From JAVBJV01 sp031546815 (GTDB taxonomy: Bacteria; Pseudomonadota; Alphaproteobacteria; Acetobacterales; Acetobacteraceae): 64,000 bases of DNA. The position numbers and the translations under genes were made by a program. The stretch is taken from NCBI GenBank assembly GCA_031546815.1, contig JAVBJV010000011.1:31689-95688 (forward strand), read 5' to 3'. Below the pieces are notes generated by a model that searched no databases, was not told the DNA's origin, and saw only the letters and a list, made by a program, of their open reading frames with translations. This document shows, piece after piece, positions 7,665-15,332 of the stretch (its first letter is position 1; the number at the start of each line of letters is the position of its first letter).

Positions 7665-8603
7665 ATGAAGATCATCGCTTGCAACTCCAACCGTCCGCTG
7701 GCCGAGGCCGTTGCAGCCGCCCTGAATCTGCCGCTCACCAAGGCGTCGATCCGGCGCTTCGCCGATATGGAGGTGTTTGTCGAAATCAACGAGAACGTCC
7801 GCGGTGAAGACGTGTTCGTGATCCAGTCGACATCCTATCCGGCGAACGACAACCTGATGGAACTGCTGATCACGCTGGACGCCCTGCTTCGCGGGTCGGC
7901 CCGTCGCGTGACCGCGGTGATCCCGTATTTCGGCTATGCGCGTCAGGACCGGAAATCCGGCCCCCGCACACCGATCAGCGCCAAGCTGGTCGCTAACCTG
8001 ATTACCGAAGCCGGTGCCGACCGTGTGCTGACCATGGATCTGCACGCAGGTCAGATCCAGGGCTTCTTCGATATTCCGGTCGACAACCTGTTCGCCGCGC
8101 CGTTCTTCGCGCGCGACATCAAGGAACAGTTTGCGGGCCGTGACGGCGATCTGATGATCGTCTCGCCCGACGTGGGCGGGGTGATCCGCGCACGCGCGAT
8201 TGCCACGCGCATCAATTGCGATCTGGCCATCATCGACAAGCGCCGCGAACGCGCTGGCGTGTCGGAAGTGATGAACGTGATCGGCGACGTGACCGGCCGG
8301 CACTGCATTCTGGTAGACGACATCGTGGATTCGGGCGGCACGCTGGTGAACGCCGCCAACGCGCTGATCGGGCACGGGGCCAAATCGGTCGGCGTGTATG
8401 TGACGCACGGGGTGCTCTCGGGCGGCGCGGTTGCGCGTATTTCGTCCTCGAACCTCGATATGGTGACGGTGACCGACTCCATTCTGGCGACCGAAGCCGT
8501 GCGGCTGGCGCGCAATGTCCGTCAGCTGACCATCGCGCCGCTGCTGGCCGAGGCGATGCGCCGGATCAGCGAAGAAAGCTCGGTCAGTTCGCTGTTCGAC
8601 TGA
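7665..8603 (+). CDS. prs: Ribose-phosphate pyrophosphokinase (PRPP synthetase)
   Basis: Prs makes PRPP from ribose 5-phosphate and ATP, feeding purine, pyrimidine, histidine, tryptophan and NAD synthesis. The 312-residue protein is of normal class I length. It shows the ATP-binding YARQDRKSGPRTPI region, DLHAGQIQGFFDIPVDNL, the flexible-loop KRR residues, and the PRPP loop ILVDDIVDSGGT. The start ATG at 7665 is the only candidate near the conserved N-terminus. The stop TGA overlaps the next start as TGATG. The purine genes purM and purN are encoded about 15 kb downstream. Confidence 0.97.
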   Translation: MKIIACNSNRPLAEAVAAALNLPLTKASIRRFADMEVFVEINENVRGEDVFVIQSTSYPANDNLMELLITLDALLRGSARRVTAVIPYFGYARQDRKSGPRTPISAKLVANLITEAGADRVLTMDLHAGQIQGFFDIPVDNLFAAPFFARDIKEQFAGRDGDLMIVSPDVGGVIRARAIATRINCDLAIIDKRRERAGVSEVMNVIGDVTGRHCILVDDIVDSGGTLVNAANALIGHGAKSVGVYVTHGVLSGGAVARISSSNLDMVTVTDSILATEAVRLARNVRQLTIAPLLAEAMRRISEESSVSSLFD

Positions 8604-9160
8604 TGGCGCTGTCTCCGATCCCGTTCTGGTATCTGCGTCACGGCCAGACCGACTGGAATGCCAAGTCGTGGTCGCAGGGCAATGTCGATATCCCGCTGAA
8701 CGACATCGGCATCGCGCAGGCGCACGAAGCGGCGCAGGCGATGCGTGGGCGCGGAGTGCAGACGATCATCGCATCACCGCTGAGCCGAGCACGCGTCACG
8801 GCCGAGATCGTGGGTGAAGCGCTGGGCCTGCCTGTGCAGCTGGACGAGGAGCTGCGTGAATGCAGCTTCGGTGTCCGCGAAGGCCAGCCGATGAGCGACT
8901 GGTTCCACGACTGGGTAGATGGTCACGAAACTCCCGAAGGTGCTGAACCGTTCGACGTCATGCGCACGCGCGTGGTGGGTGCCGTGAACCGCGCCCTGCA
9001 GAGCCCCGCCCCTGTTCTGGTGGTGGCGCATGGCGCGCTGTTCCGTGGCCTGCGTGCCGCAATGGGAATGGTGGCAAATGTCCGCACCCAGAACTGCCAG
9101 CCCATGTATCTGAAACCACCCACCCCTGAATCCCCGGACTGGGCGCTGCATCTGGAATAG
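8603..9160 (+). CDS. Histidine phosphatase family protein
   Basis: This 185-residue protein has the RHG motif (YLRHGQTDWN, catalytic His13) and the second catalytic histidine in VVAHGALFRG, which define the phosphoglycerate mutase-like histidine phosphatases. The acid residue lies in ELRECSFG. The start overlaps the prs stop, so expression is coupled to PRPP synthetase. The substrate cannot be read from the sequence; alpha-ribazole phosphatase or a sugar-phosphate phosphatase are possible, and I see no cobalamin genes nearby. Confidence 0.88.
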   Translation: MALSPIPFWYLRHGQTDWNAKSWSQGNVDIPLNDIGIAQAHEAAQAMRGRGVQTIIASPLSRARVTAEIVGEALGLPVQLDEELRECSFGVREGQPMSDWFHDWVDGHETPEGAEPFDVMRTRVVGAVNRALQSPAPVLVVAHGALFRGLRAAMGMVANVRTQNCQPMYLKPPTPESPDWALHLE

Positions 9161-9210
9161 CCGGTGCTTGGCAGCAATCATCGCAAAGATGGTTTGAGAA
9201 TGCGCTGCCG

Positions 9211-9987
9211 TTAGCAGCCGCCGGGAAGGATTTGTAGTTCCCCCATCGTGCCGAGCAGGCCGAATTCACCGAAGTCGATCTTCATCTCGCTCGCCACGCC
9301 GTTCGCCCAATAGCGCATCGCCATGGTGCTGTCCGGGGTGCCGCTGTCGTCGCCATCGTCGAAGAAGGCGATGCTCACGCGCCAGGACGGCAGCGTCGAC
9401 AACGCCGGGAACAGCGCCACAGCCCGCGCTGGTGCGCTCGAGAGCAGCGTCGTGGTGCTGTTCAACGCCCCGTCTTCCGACGTGCCGTCGAATAGCGGGG
9501 CGGACAGAATCCGCTGCCCGCGCTGCGCTGCGGCGATCAGCGCGCGCGTGTGTGCGGTCGGGAACAATGTGCCGGCCGGCAGAGGGCGGGTGAATTCCTC
9601 GGGCGCCGTATAGGTCGCAACGCCACGGCCACCGGCGCTGTCGAGCCGCGCTTCGCCGATGATCTCCTGCGTTACCGCCCCTTCGGTCTGGTTACGCAGC
9701 CGATAGCGCAGCCGCAGACCGTCCTTCGATTCCCAGGTCGTGTAATCGGTCACGATCGATATCGCCTGGCCTTCCCGACTCTGCACGTTGATCTGCATGC
9801 GCTGGCGCGAGGCCCAGCCGTCGCAGGTGTCGAGCACTTCCAGCGCCATCGTGCCATCGGCAGACGTCACATCCCCGCTGCGCTGCGGGTCGAGCGCCAG
9901 ACTATAGACGGCCCGATGCGGCGCCAGATCGGCAGCCAGCGCAACAGGAGAGACCAGCAGCAGTAACGCCGCAACGAAACGCTTCAT
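9211..9987 (-). CDS. EipB-family (DUF1849) periplasmic protein, copy 3 of 3
   Basis: A 258-residue secreted protein with a signal peptide ending near VALA. It has the EipB hallmarks: LAPHRAVYSL after the signal, a cysteine in DTCDGW, LPAGTLFPTAHT in the middle, and a C-terminal cysteine as the last residue. In Brucella EipB these two cysteines form a conserved disulphide and the protein is a beta-spiral needed for envelope integrity. It is the last gene of a three-copy tandem array and the most diverged: it ends in ILPGGC where the other two end in ILPDEGC. It converges with the histidine phosphatase gene. Confidence 0.88.
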   Translation of the reverse strand: MKRFVAALLLLVSPVALAADLAPHRAVYSLALDPQRSGDVTSADGTMALEVLDTCDGWASRQRMQINVQSREGQAISIVTDYTTWESKDGLRLRYRLRNQTEGAVTQEIIGEARLDSAGGRGVATYTAPEEFTRPLPAGTLFPTAHTRALIAAAQRGQRILSAPLFDGTSEDGALNSTTTLLSSAPARAVALFPALSTLPSWRVSIAFFDDGDDSGTPDSTMAMRYWANGVASEMKIDFGEFGLLGTMGELQILPGGC

Positions 9988-9990
9988 TTA

Positions 9991-10770
9991 TCAGCAGCCT
10001 TCATCGGGAAGAATTTCCAGCGTAACCAATCGGCGCCGGATTGTCTGCCCCCCTGCCCGAATCTCGAGATCGCCCACCACGCCATTGGCCCACAGGCGGG
10101 CGCTGGATTCGAATACCGGGGTCGGTTCGGTGTCGGACGAGAACATCGTCTCGCTCATTCGCCAGGATGTCAGGGGGGAAAGCGCGGGAAAACCCTCCAT
10201 CTGCTGCGGACGCTGCGCCGAGAGCAGGATGGAATTCAACCGTTCAACCTCGACACTGTCACCCGAGAAAACGCGCGCATCGAACAGGCGTTCATTGCGC
10301 TGCGCTTGTTCAATCTGGCGAAGCGTATGCGCGGTTGGAAACAGGGTGCCTGCGGGCAGATCCATCTGCCTTGCAGCTGGTTTGGTGAACGTCGCCTGCC
10401 CCGCCCCGCCCACAGCGTTCAGCCGGGCACTGCCCTCGCGCGTTTCGGTGACGCGGCCGTTGACACGTTCCTGACTGGAAAACCGCAGCGACGTTCCATC
10501 CAGCGATTCCAGCCGCGAGGTCCGGCTGTCGAACACCACCTCCAACCCCGAAGGCAGGCTGCGATGGCGCCGCGACGTGGCGTTGGTCACCCAGCCCGCA
10601 CAGGTGCGCCGGGTTTCAATCTGCAGCATCCCGCTGAGCAGAACTGGTTGCTGCCCATCGGTAGAGGTCTGCGGATCGTATTCATACATGGCACGATGAC
10701 TGACCATATCAGCCGCCAGCAGGACCGACGGAAACAGCAGTGCTGCTGCAAGGATCGCAAGACGCAACAT
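9991..10770 (-). CDS. EipB-family (DUF1849) periplasmic protein, copy 2 of 3
   Basis: A 259-residue secreted protein with a signal peptide (MLRLAILAAALLFPSVLLA). It has SHRAMYEYD, the cysteine in RRTCAGWVTN, LPAGTLFPTAHT, and the terminal ILPDEGC. It is closest to copy 1, sharing the RRTC-GWVTN segment and the C-terminus. Only three bases separate its stop from copy 3, and one base lies between the stop of copy 1 and its start, so all three are co-transcribed. By family it should act in the periplasm on envelope integrity; which of the three keeps the ancestral role is not visible. Confidence 0.88.
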   Translation of the reverse strand: MLRLAILAAALLFPSVLLAADMVSHRAMYEYDPQTSTDGQQPVLLSGMLQIETRRTCAGWVTNATSRRHRSLPSGLEVVFDSRTSRLESLDGTSLRFSSQERVNGRVTETREGSARLNAVGGAGQATFTKPAARQMDLPAGTLFPTAHTLRQIEQAQRNERLFDARVFSGDSVEVERLNSILLSAQRPQQMEGFPALSPLTSWRMSETMFSSDTEPTPVFESSARLWANGVVGDLEIRAGGQTIRRRLVTLEILPDEGC

Positions 10771-10771
10771 C

Positions 10772-11557
10772 TCAGCACCCTTCGTCCGGCAGGATCTCCA
10801 GGCTGATCAGCTTCTGGCGGATCGACAGCGGACCCATGCGGGTTTCGGCATCGCCCACCACACCGTTGGCCCAGAAGCGGGTGCTGATCTCGATCCGGGG
10901 GGTGGTCGCAGTGTCGGATTCAAAATACGATTCCGTGATCCGCCACGACGGATGCGCCGACAGCGCGTCGAAATTCGCCACCGCCTGCGGATCGGCTGCG
11001 GACAGCAGCACGGCACTCAGGCGTTCAACTTCCGTCTTGCTGCCATCGAACAGATAAGCATCGAACACGCGCGCGCGACGCTGTGCATGTGCCAGCTCGG
11101 CACGCGTATGCGCAATCGGGAACAGCGTGCCTGCGGGCAAGGCAACCTGACTGCGCGCCGGGCGCGTGAATTCGGCGCGCCCCACGGCACCCGCCGCATC
11201 GAGCTGCGCACTCCCCTCCATATTTTCCACTACGTTGCCGTTCAGACGTTCCTGTCGCGAGAAGCGCAGCTGCAACCCGTCGAGCGATTCCAGCAGCGAT
11301 CCGCGTCCCTCGCTGAGCAGCGTCTGTCCGGTTGCGGTGGTGATGGTGTTGCGCGACTGGCTGTTGGTGACCCAGCCCGAGCAGGTGCGGCGGAATTCGA
11401 TCTGCGATGTTCCCTCGAACCCGGTAATCAGCTGCTGCCCGTTGGTAGCACCGCCCGCGGGCTCAAGCTGATACGTGGCACGATAACTGACCAGATCGGC
11501 CGCACCGGCGGTGCTCAGGGCGATGACTGTCATCAGCAGAATGGTCCGGAAGAACAT
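10772..11557 (-). CDS. EipB-family (DUF1849) periplasmic protein, copy 1 of 3
   Basis: A 261-residue protein starting at ATG 11557, chosen because it begins the signal peptide (MFFRTILLMTVIALSTAGA) and has GGAG seven bases upstream; an open frame continues further upstream through a terminator and is not real. It carries SYRATYQLE, the cysteine in RRTCSGWVTN, LPAGTLFPIAHT and the terminal ILPDEGC. It is the promoter-proximal member of the tandem triplet. The preceding gene, an amino-acid binding protein, is separated from it by a terminator, so the EipB array should have its own promoter in the roughly 30 bases around 11560-11590, which I could not recognise. Confidence 0.88.
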   Translation of the reverse strand: MFFRTILLMTVIALSTAGAADLVSYRATYQLEPAGGATNGQQLITGFEGTSQIEFRRTCSGWVTNSQSRNTITTATGQTLLSEGRGSLLESLDGLQLRFSRQERLNGNVVENMEGSAQLDAAGAVGRAEFTRPARSQVALPAGTLFPIAHTRAELAHAQRRARVFDAYLFDGSKTEVERLSAVLLSAADPQAVANFDALSAHPSWRITESYFESDTATTPRIEISTRFWANGVVGDAETRMGPLSIRQKLISLEILPDEGC

Positions 11558-11590
11558 GCGCGTGCTCCAAATAATACCCCGACAATAAAG

Positions 11591-11626
11591 AAGCCCGTGG
11601 CCCGGCACCAGCCAGATCACGGGCTT
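11591..11626 (-). terminator. Terminator after the amino-acid binding protein gene
   Basis: Arms AAGCCCGTG (11591-11599) and CACGGGCTT (11618-11626) form a nine-base-pair stem. On the minus strand it is followed by CTTTATT, a weak T tract. It lies 24 bases beyond the stop of the binding-protein gene and separates it from the EipB array. Confidence 0.65.
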
Positions 11627-11650
11627 TCCTCGTAAATCAGTTCGCGCGTA

Positions 11651-12679
11651 TCAACGCATCGGCCAAGCGTACATCAGCCCGCCCTTGGTCCACAGCGCAT
11701 TCGCCCCGCGTTCCAGCCCCAGCGGGGTGTTAACGCCCATGTTGCGTTCATAGATCTCGCCATAATTGCCAACCTGACGAATGATCTGGAACGCCCAATC
11801 CTGCGGCAGCTTCAGCGAATTGCCCAGCAGCGGGTCCACACCCAACAGGCGACGCACATTGGCCGATTCACTACTGGTGCGCATCTGCTCCACATTGGCG
11901 GTGGTCAGGCCAAGTTCTTCCGCTTCCACCGTGGCCATCACGATCCAGCGAATCACCTCGAACCATTCCTGGTCGTCGCGGCGGACCATCGGGCCATAGG
12001 GTTCTTTCGACAGGCGTTCCGGCAGGATCATGTAATCCTGCGGGTTCGGCAGCATGCTGCGCAGCGCCGCAAGCTGCCCCGCATCCGTCCCCACCGCATC
12101 GCAGCGGCCGGCCGCCAGTGCGTTGTTCGCCTCGACGACGCGATCGAACACTACGATGTGGATGTTCAGATTGTTTTCGCGCGCATATTCGGCGGTGATG
12201 CTCTCGTTCGTGGTGCCGCTCTGCACGCAGACCGTGCCACCGTCGAGCTGTCGCGCCGAGGTCAGGTTGGCGCTGCGCTTCACCATGAAGCCGTGACCGT
12301 CATAGAACGTAACACCCACCATGCGCAGACCAAGCGTGGTGTCGCGCGTCAGTGTCTGCGTGCCCTGGCGTTGCAGCAGATCGATCTCGCCCGCCTGCAG
12401 CGCGGGGAAACGCTGCACGGCGGTCAGCGGCACGTAGCGCACCTTGTTCGCATCGCCCAGCACGGCGGCCGCTGTGGCGCGACAGAAATCCACATCCAGC
12501 CCGCGCCAGGTGCCGCCGCTGTCCGGCTGCGAGAACCCCGCCACGCCCACATTGACGCCACACACCAGAATGCCGCGCTGACGCACACCTTCCAGAGTTG
12601 CCCCCGCATGCGCTGGCAGCGCCGTAGCCGCAAAGCCGAGCAGCGCCGCTGCTGCGGCCATCAGTTTGTTTTTGAGCAT
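11651..12679 (-). CDS. General L-amino acid ABC transporter substrate-binding protein (AapJ-like), orphan
   Basis: This 342-residue periplasmic protein of solute-binding family 3 has a signal peptide (KNKLMAAAAALLGFAATALPAHA) and AapJ-type features: LEGVRQRGILVCGVN, GLDVDFCRATAAAVLGD, the ligand-loop LTRDTTLGLRM, and GTDAGQLAALRS. In rhizobia AapJ feeds the AapQMP permease for broad L-amino acid uptake, but no permease or ATPase gene accompanies it here. The start at 12679 has GGGGAT at a usable distance; an ATG at 12700 is possible but lacks a ribosome site. The 100 bases upstream are AT-rich and probably hold its promoter. Confidence 0.85.
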   Translation of the reverse strand: MLKNKLMAAAAALLGFAATALPAHAGATLEGVRQRGILVCGVNVGVAGFSQPDSGGTWRGLDVDFCRATAAAVLGDANKVRYVPLTAVQRFPALQAGEIDLLQRQGTQTLTRDTTLGLRMVGVTFYDGHGFMVKRSANLTSARQLDGGTVCVQSGTTNESITAEYARENNLNIHIVVFDRVVEANNALAAGRCDAVGTDAGQLAALRSMLPNPQDYMILPERLSKEPYGPMVRRDDQEWFEVIRWIVMATVEAEELGLTTANVEQMRTSSESANVRRLLGVDPLLGNSLKLPQDWAFQIIRQVGNYGEIYERNMGVNTPLGLERGANALWTKGGLMYAWPMR

Positions 12680-12776
12680 GTCTACGTTGATCCCCGACAT
12701 TGTGATGTGTTGTTGGAAAAGACTTCAACCCAAACGAAGAGTTTCGTCAAATATCGAATTTTAAAAGAAAATATTG

Positions 12777-13364
12777 CTATCTATTTGTCGGGATAACATG
12801 AATTTTTTGCTTCAACGCCTGCGCCAAACGCTGAATTTCCGGCACCTTCGCAGGGGGCATCGGGATCAGCGGATAACAGTCGCTGTCGATGTCGAGACAG
12901 AGCAGATTCAATGAATACCGATCGAACTCCGTCGCCGCTTCTTCGAGCAATTCTGCGCCCATCTTCGAACTGTCCGCCAATGCGGCGAACCGCACATCAT
13001 GCGCTTTGCTGACCTGTGTTTCTTCCAGCAGGGCGGCGAGGTCCACGGCCTCAACCTTGTGATCGAATTCCGCCAGATATTCACGCGCGATCAGCCCGTC
13101 CACCAATGCGAGCCACGGTTTCACGCCCGAGATTTTCTCGATCCCGCGTTCGGCCAGGTTGAACTCGAATCTTTCCAGATACGCCGCCGGATCTGTGATG
13201 GAAAGCTGAACATCCACGAACAGCGATGCATCGTCCGGACAGAACTGTTCGCACAAAGCCTGCCAGAGCGTGGGTTCTGACACGGCCGGTGCCGCAGCGA
13301 CGGGCGCGGGAACTTCACTCTTCTGCGGCTTTCCAAACAGAGCCGCCAGAATTTTACGAAACAT
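12777..13364 (-). CDS. Hypothetical protein, possible DUF6630-like domain
   Basis: A 195-residue soluble protein. After a short basic N-terminus and an Ala/Pro/Val linker (residues 12-28) it has two mixed alpha/beta parts, and ends with NLLCLDIDSDCYPLIPMP followed by a helix and a strand. The D-x-D-S-D segment near the end resembles the DUF6630 group, but I recall this only loosely. Both flanks are AT-rich, in contrast with the surrounding genes. It lies between aspS (behind a terminator) and the amino-acid binding protein gene. No function can be assigned. Confidence 0.6.
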   Translation of the reverse strand: MFRKILAALFGKPQKSEVPAPVAAAPAVSEPTLWQALCEQFCPDDASLFVDVQLSITDPAAYLERFEFNLAERGIEKISGVKPWLALVDGLIAREYLAEFDHKVEAVDLAALLEETQVSKAHDVRFAALADSSKMGAELLEEAATEFDRYSLNLLCLDIDSDCYPLIPMPPAKVPEIQRLAQALKQKIHVIPTNR

Positions 13365-13383
13365 CTATACTCTCGCAGACCAT

Positions 13384-13416
13384 AAAAATACCCCCGGAGG
13401 ATAAACCGCCGGGGGG
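13384..13416 (-). terminator. Rho-independent terminator of aspS
   Basis: CCCCCGG (13391-13397) pairs with CCGGGGG (13409-13415). On the minus strand the stem is followed by TATTTTTATG, giving a five-base T run. It sits 30 bases beyond the aspS stop. Confidence 0.8.
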
Positions 13417-13445
13417 ATTCGCAAACAACTCGTAGAAGTCGCTTT

Positions 13446-15233
13446 TTAGTCCGCTTTGACTTTCGGCGGCATCGCCAGTGCCAGATGCAGTTCCTTCAAC
13501 CGTGCGGCCGAAATGGGTGCCGGAGCCTGCATCATCAGATCCTCGCCCTGCTGGTTCAGCGGGAACAGGATCACTTCGCGGATGTTCGGCTCGTCGGCCA
13601 GCAACATCACGATGCGGTCGATGCCGGGGGCCGAGCCACCATGCGGCGACGCGCCGTAACGGAACGCATTCAGCATGCCGCCGAAACGTGCTTCCACTTC
13701 GGACGCCGGATAGCCCGCAATCTCGAATGCGCGGATCATGATCTCGGGCTTGTGATTGCGGATCGCGCCCGAGGACAGTTCGATCCCGTTGCACACGATG
13801 TCGTACTGATACGCCTTAATGGTCAGCGGATCCTGCGTGTTCAGCGCTTCCATCCCGCCCTGCGGCATGCTGAACGGGTTGTGGCTGAAATCGATCTGGC
13901 CGGTTTCCTCGTTCAGTTCATACATCGGGAAATCGGTGATCCAGCAGAAACGGAATTCGCCCACTTCAATCAGGTCGAGGTCCTGCGCGACGCGCGTGCG
14001 CACGCGGCCTGCGAACTTCGGCGCTTCGTCTTTCTTGCCCGCGGCGAAGAACACCGCATCGCCGGTCTTCAGGCCGCACGCCGTGCGGATTGCTTCCACG
14101 CGGTCGGCTTCCAGGTTCTTGGCGATCGGGCCTTTGGCGCCATCGGTATCGAACGCGATATAGCCCAGACCGCCCGCACCTTCTTCACGCGCCCATTCGT
14201 TCAGCTTGTCGAAGAAGCCGCGCGGCTTGCCCGCCGCACCCGGCGCCGGAATGGCGCGCACAATGCCGCCGCCCGCCACGATCTTCGCGAACAGACCGAA
14301 GCCCGAGCCTGCAAACTGTGCCGACACATCGGTAATCTTCAGCGGGTTGCGCAGGTCGGGCTTGTCCGAGCCATATTCCAGCATCGACATATCATACGGA
14401 ATGCGCGGGAATGGCGGCTTTGTCACCGCGCGCCCGTTCGAGAATTCCTCGAACACGCTCGCCATCACGGGTTCCAGCGTGTTGAACACGTCTTCCTGGG
14501 TGACGAAGCTCATCTCGAAGTCGAGCTGATAGAATTCACCCGGCGAGCGGTCGGCGCGCGAGGATTCGTCACGGAAGCACGGGGCGATCTGGAAATACCG
14601 GTCCAGCCCCGCCACCATTGCCAGCTGCTTGAACTGCTGCGGCGCCTGCGGCAGTGCGTAGAACTTGCCCGGATGCAGACGCGCCGGGACCAGGAAGTCG
14701 CGCGCCCCTTCGGGCGAGGACGCGGTCAGGATCGGCGTCTGGAATTCGGTGAAGCCCGCATCGATCATCCGGCGGCGGAACGAATTGATCACCCCCGAAC
14801 GCAGCTTCAGGTTGCGCTGCATCTTGTCGCGGCGCAGGTCGATGTAGCGGTATTTCAGGCGGATCTCGTCGGGGAAATCCTGATCGCCGGCCACCTGCAT
14901 CGGCAGCACCTCGGCCAGACTTTCCACCACCATCTCGGCGGCCTGCACCTCGACCTCGCCGGTCGGCAGCTTGGGGTTCACAGTGCCCGCCATGCGCGCC
15001 ACGACCTTGCCGGTCACGGTGATCACGCTCTCCACCCGCACATCCGTTGCGGTGTTGAACAGGTCCGTCCCGGCGGCGAAGACAATCTGTGTCAGCCCGT
15101 AATGGTCGCGCAGATCGATGAACAGCAGCCCCCCGTGGTCGCGCTTGCTGTGCACCCAGCCGGACAGGCGAACGGTGGAATCGGCGTCACTCGCGCGGAG
15201 CTGGCCGCAGGTATGGGAGCGATAGGCGTGCAT
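13446..15233 (-). CDS. aspS: Aspartyl-tRNA synthetase
   Basis: A 595-residue class II synthetase of bacterial length. In order it shows the N-terminal OB-fold anticodon domain (GWVHSKRDHGG), the motif 2 region FRDESSRADRSPGEFYQLDFEMSF, the bacterial GAD insertion, and motif 3 with APGIDRIVMLL. The start at 15233 fits the family N-terminus (MHAYRSHTCG); the longer open frame upstream is spurious. The anticodon-domain loop reads RDHGG, with His33, as reported for non-discriminating AspRS; discriminating enzymes such as E. coli have RDLGS. If so, it would charge both tRNA-Asp and tRNA-Asn and rely on GatCAB. It is divergent from rnd. Confidence 0.96.
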   Translation of the reverse strand: MHAYRSHTCGQLRASDADSTVRLSGWVHSKRDHGGLLFIDLRDHYGLTQIVFAAGTDLFNTATDVRVESVITVTGKVVARMAGTVNPKLPTGEVEVQAAEMVVESLAEVLPMQVAGDQDFPDEIRLKYRYIDLRRDKMQRNLKLRSGVINSFRRRMIDAGFTEFQTPILTASSPEGARDFLVPARLHPGKFYALPQAPQQFKQLAMVAGLDRYFQIAPCFRDESSRADRSPGEFYQLDFEMSFVTQEDVFNTLEPVMASVFEEFSNGRAVTKPPFPRIPYDMSMLEYGSDKPDLRNPLKITDVSAQFAGSGFGLFAKIVAGGGIVRAIPAPGAAGKPRGFFDKLNEWAREEGAGGLGYIAFDTDGAKGPIAKNLEADRVEAIRTACGLKTGDAVFFAAGKKDEAPKFAGRVRTRVAQDLDLIEVGEFRFCWITDFPMYELNEETGQIDFSHNPFSMPQGGMEALNTQDPLTIKAYQYDIVCNGIELSSGAIRNHKPEIMIRAFEIAGYPASEVEARFGGMLNAFRYGASPHGGSAPGIDRIVMLLADEPNIREVILFPLNQQGEDLMMQAPAPISAARLKELHLALAMPPKVKAD

Positions 15234-15332
15234 GGAGAAACTGCCTCTGAAGATCGGAACAACGGAATATGCAAGGAAGCCATGCACCCCCCTGCTGTCA
15301 AGCGCCACAGTTCCGTGTAGAAGCCTTTTCCC

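Noticed and set aside
9161..9210. Possible terminator between the histidine phosphatase and EipB copy 3
   Set aside because: GGCAGC and GCTGCC can pair but the loop is long and no T run follows on either strand.
13485..15320. A 611-codon plus-strand open frame antisense to aspS
   Set aside because: Long antisense frames are expected in GC-rich DNA; the aspS motifs on the other strand are complete and this frame is rich in His, Arg and Gln with no recognisable domain.
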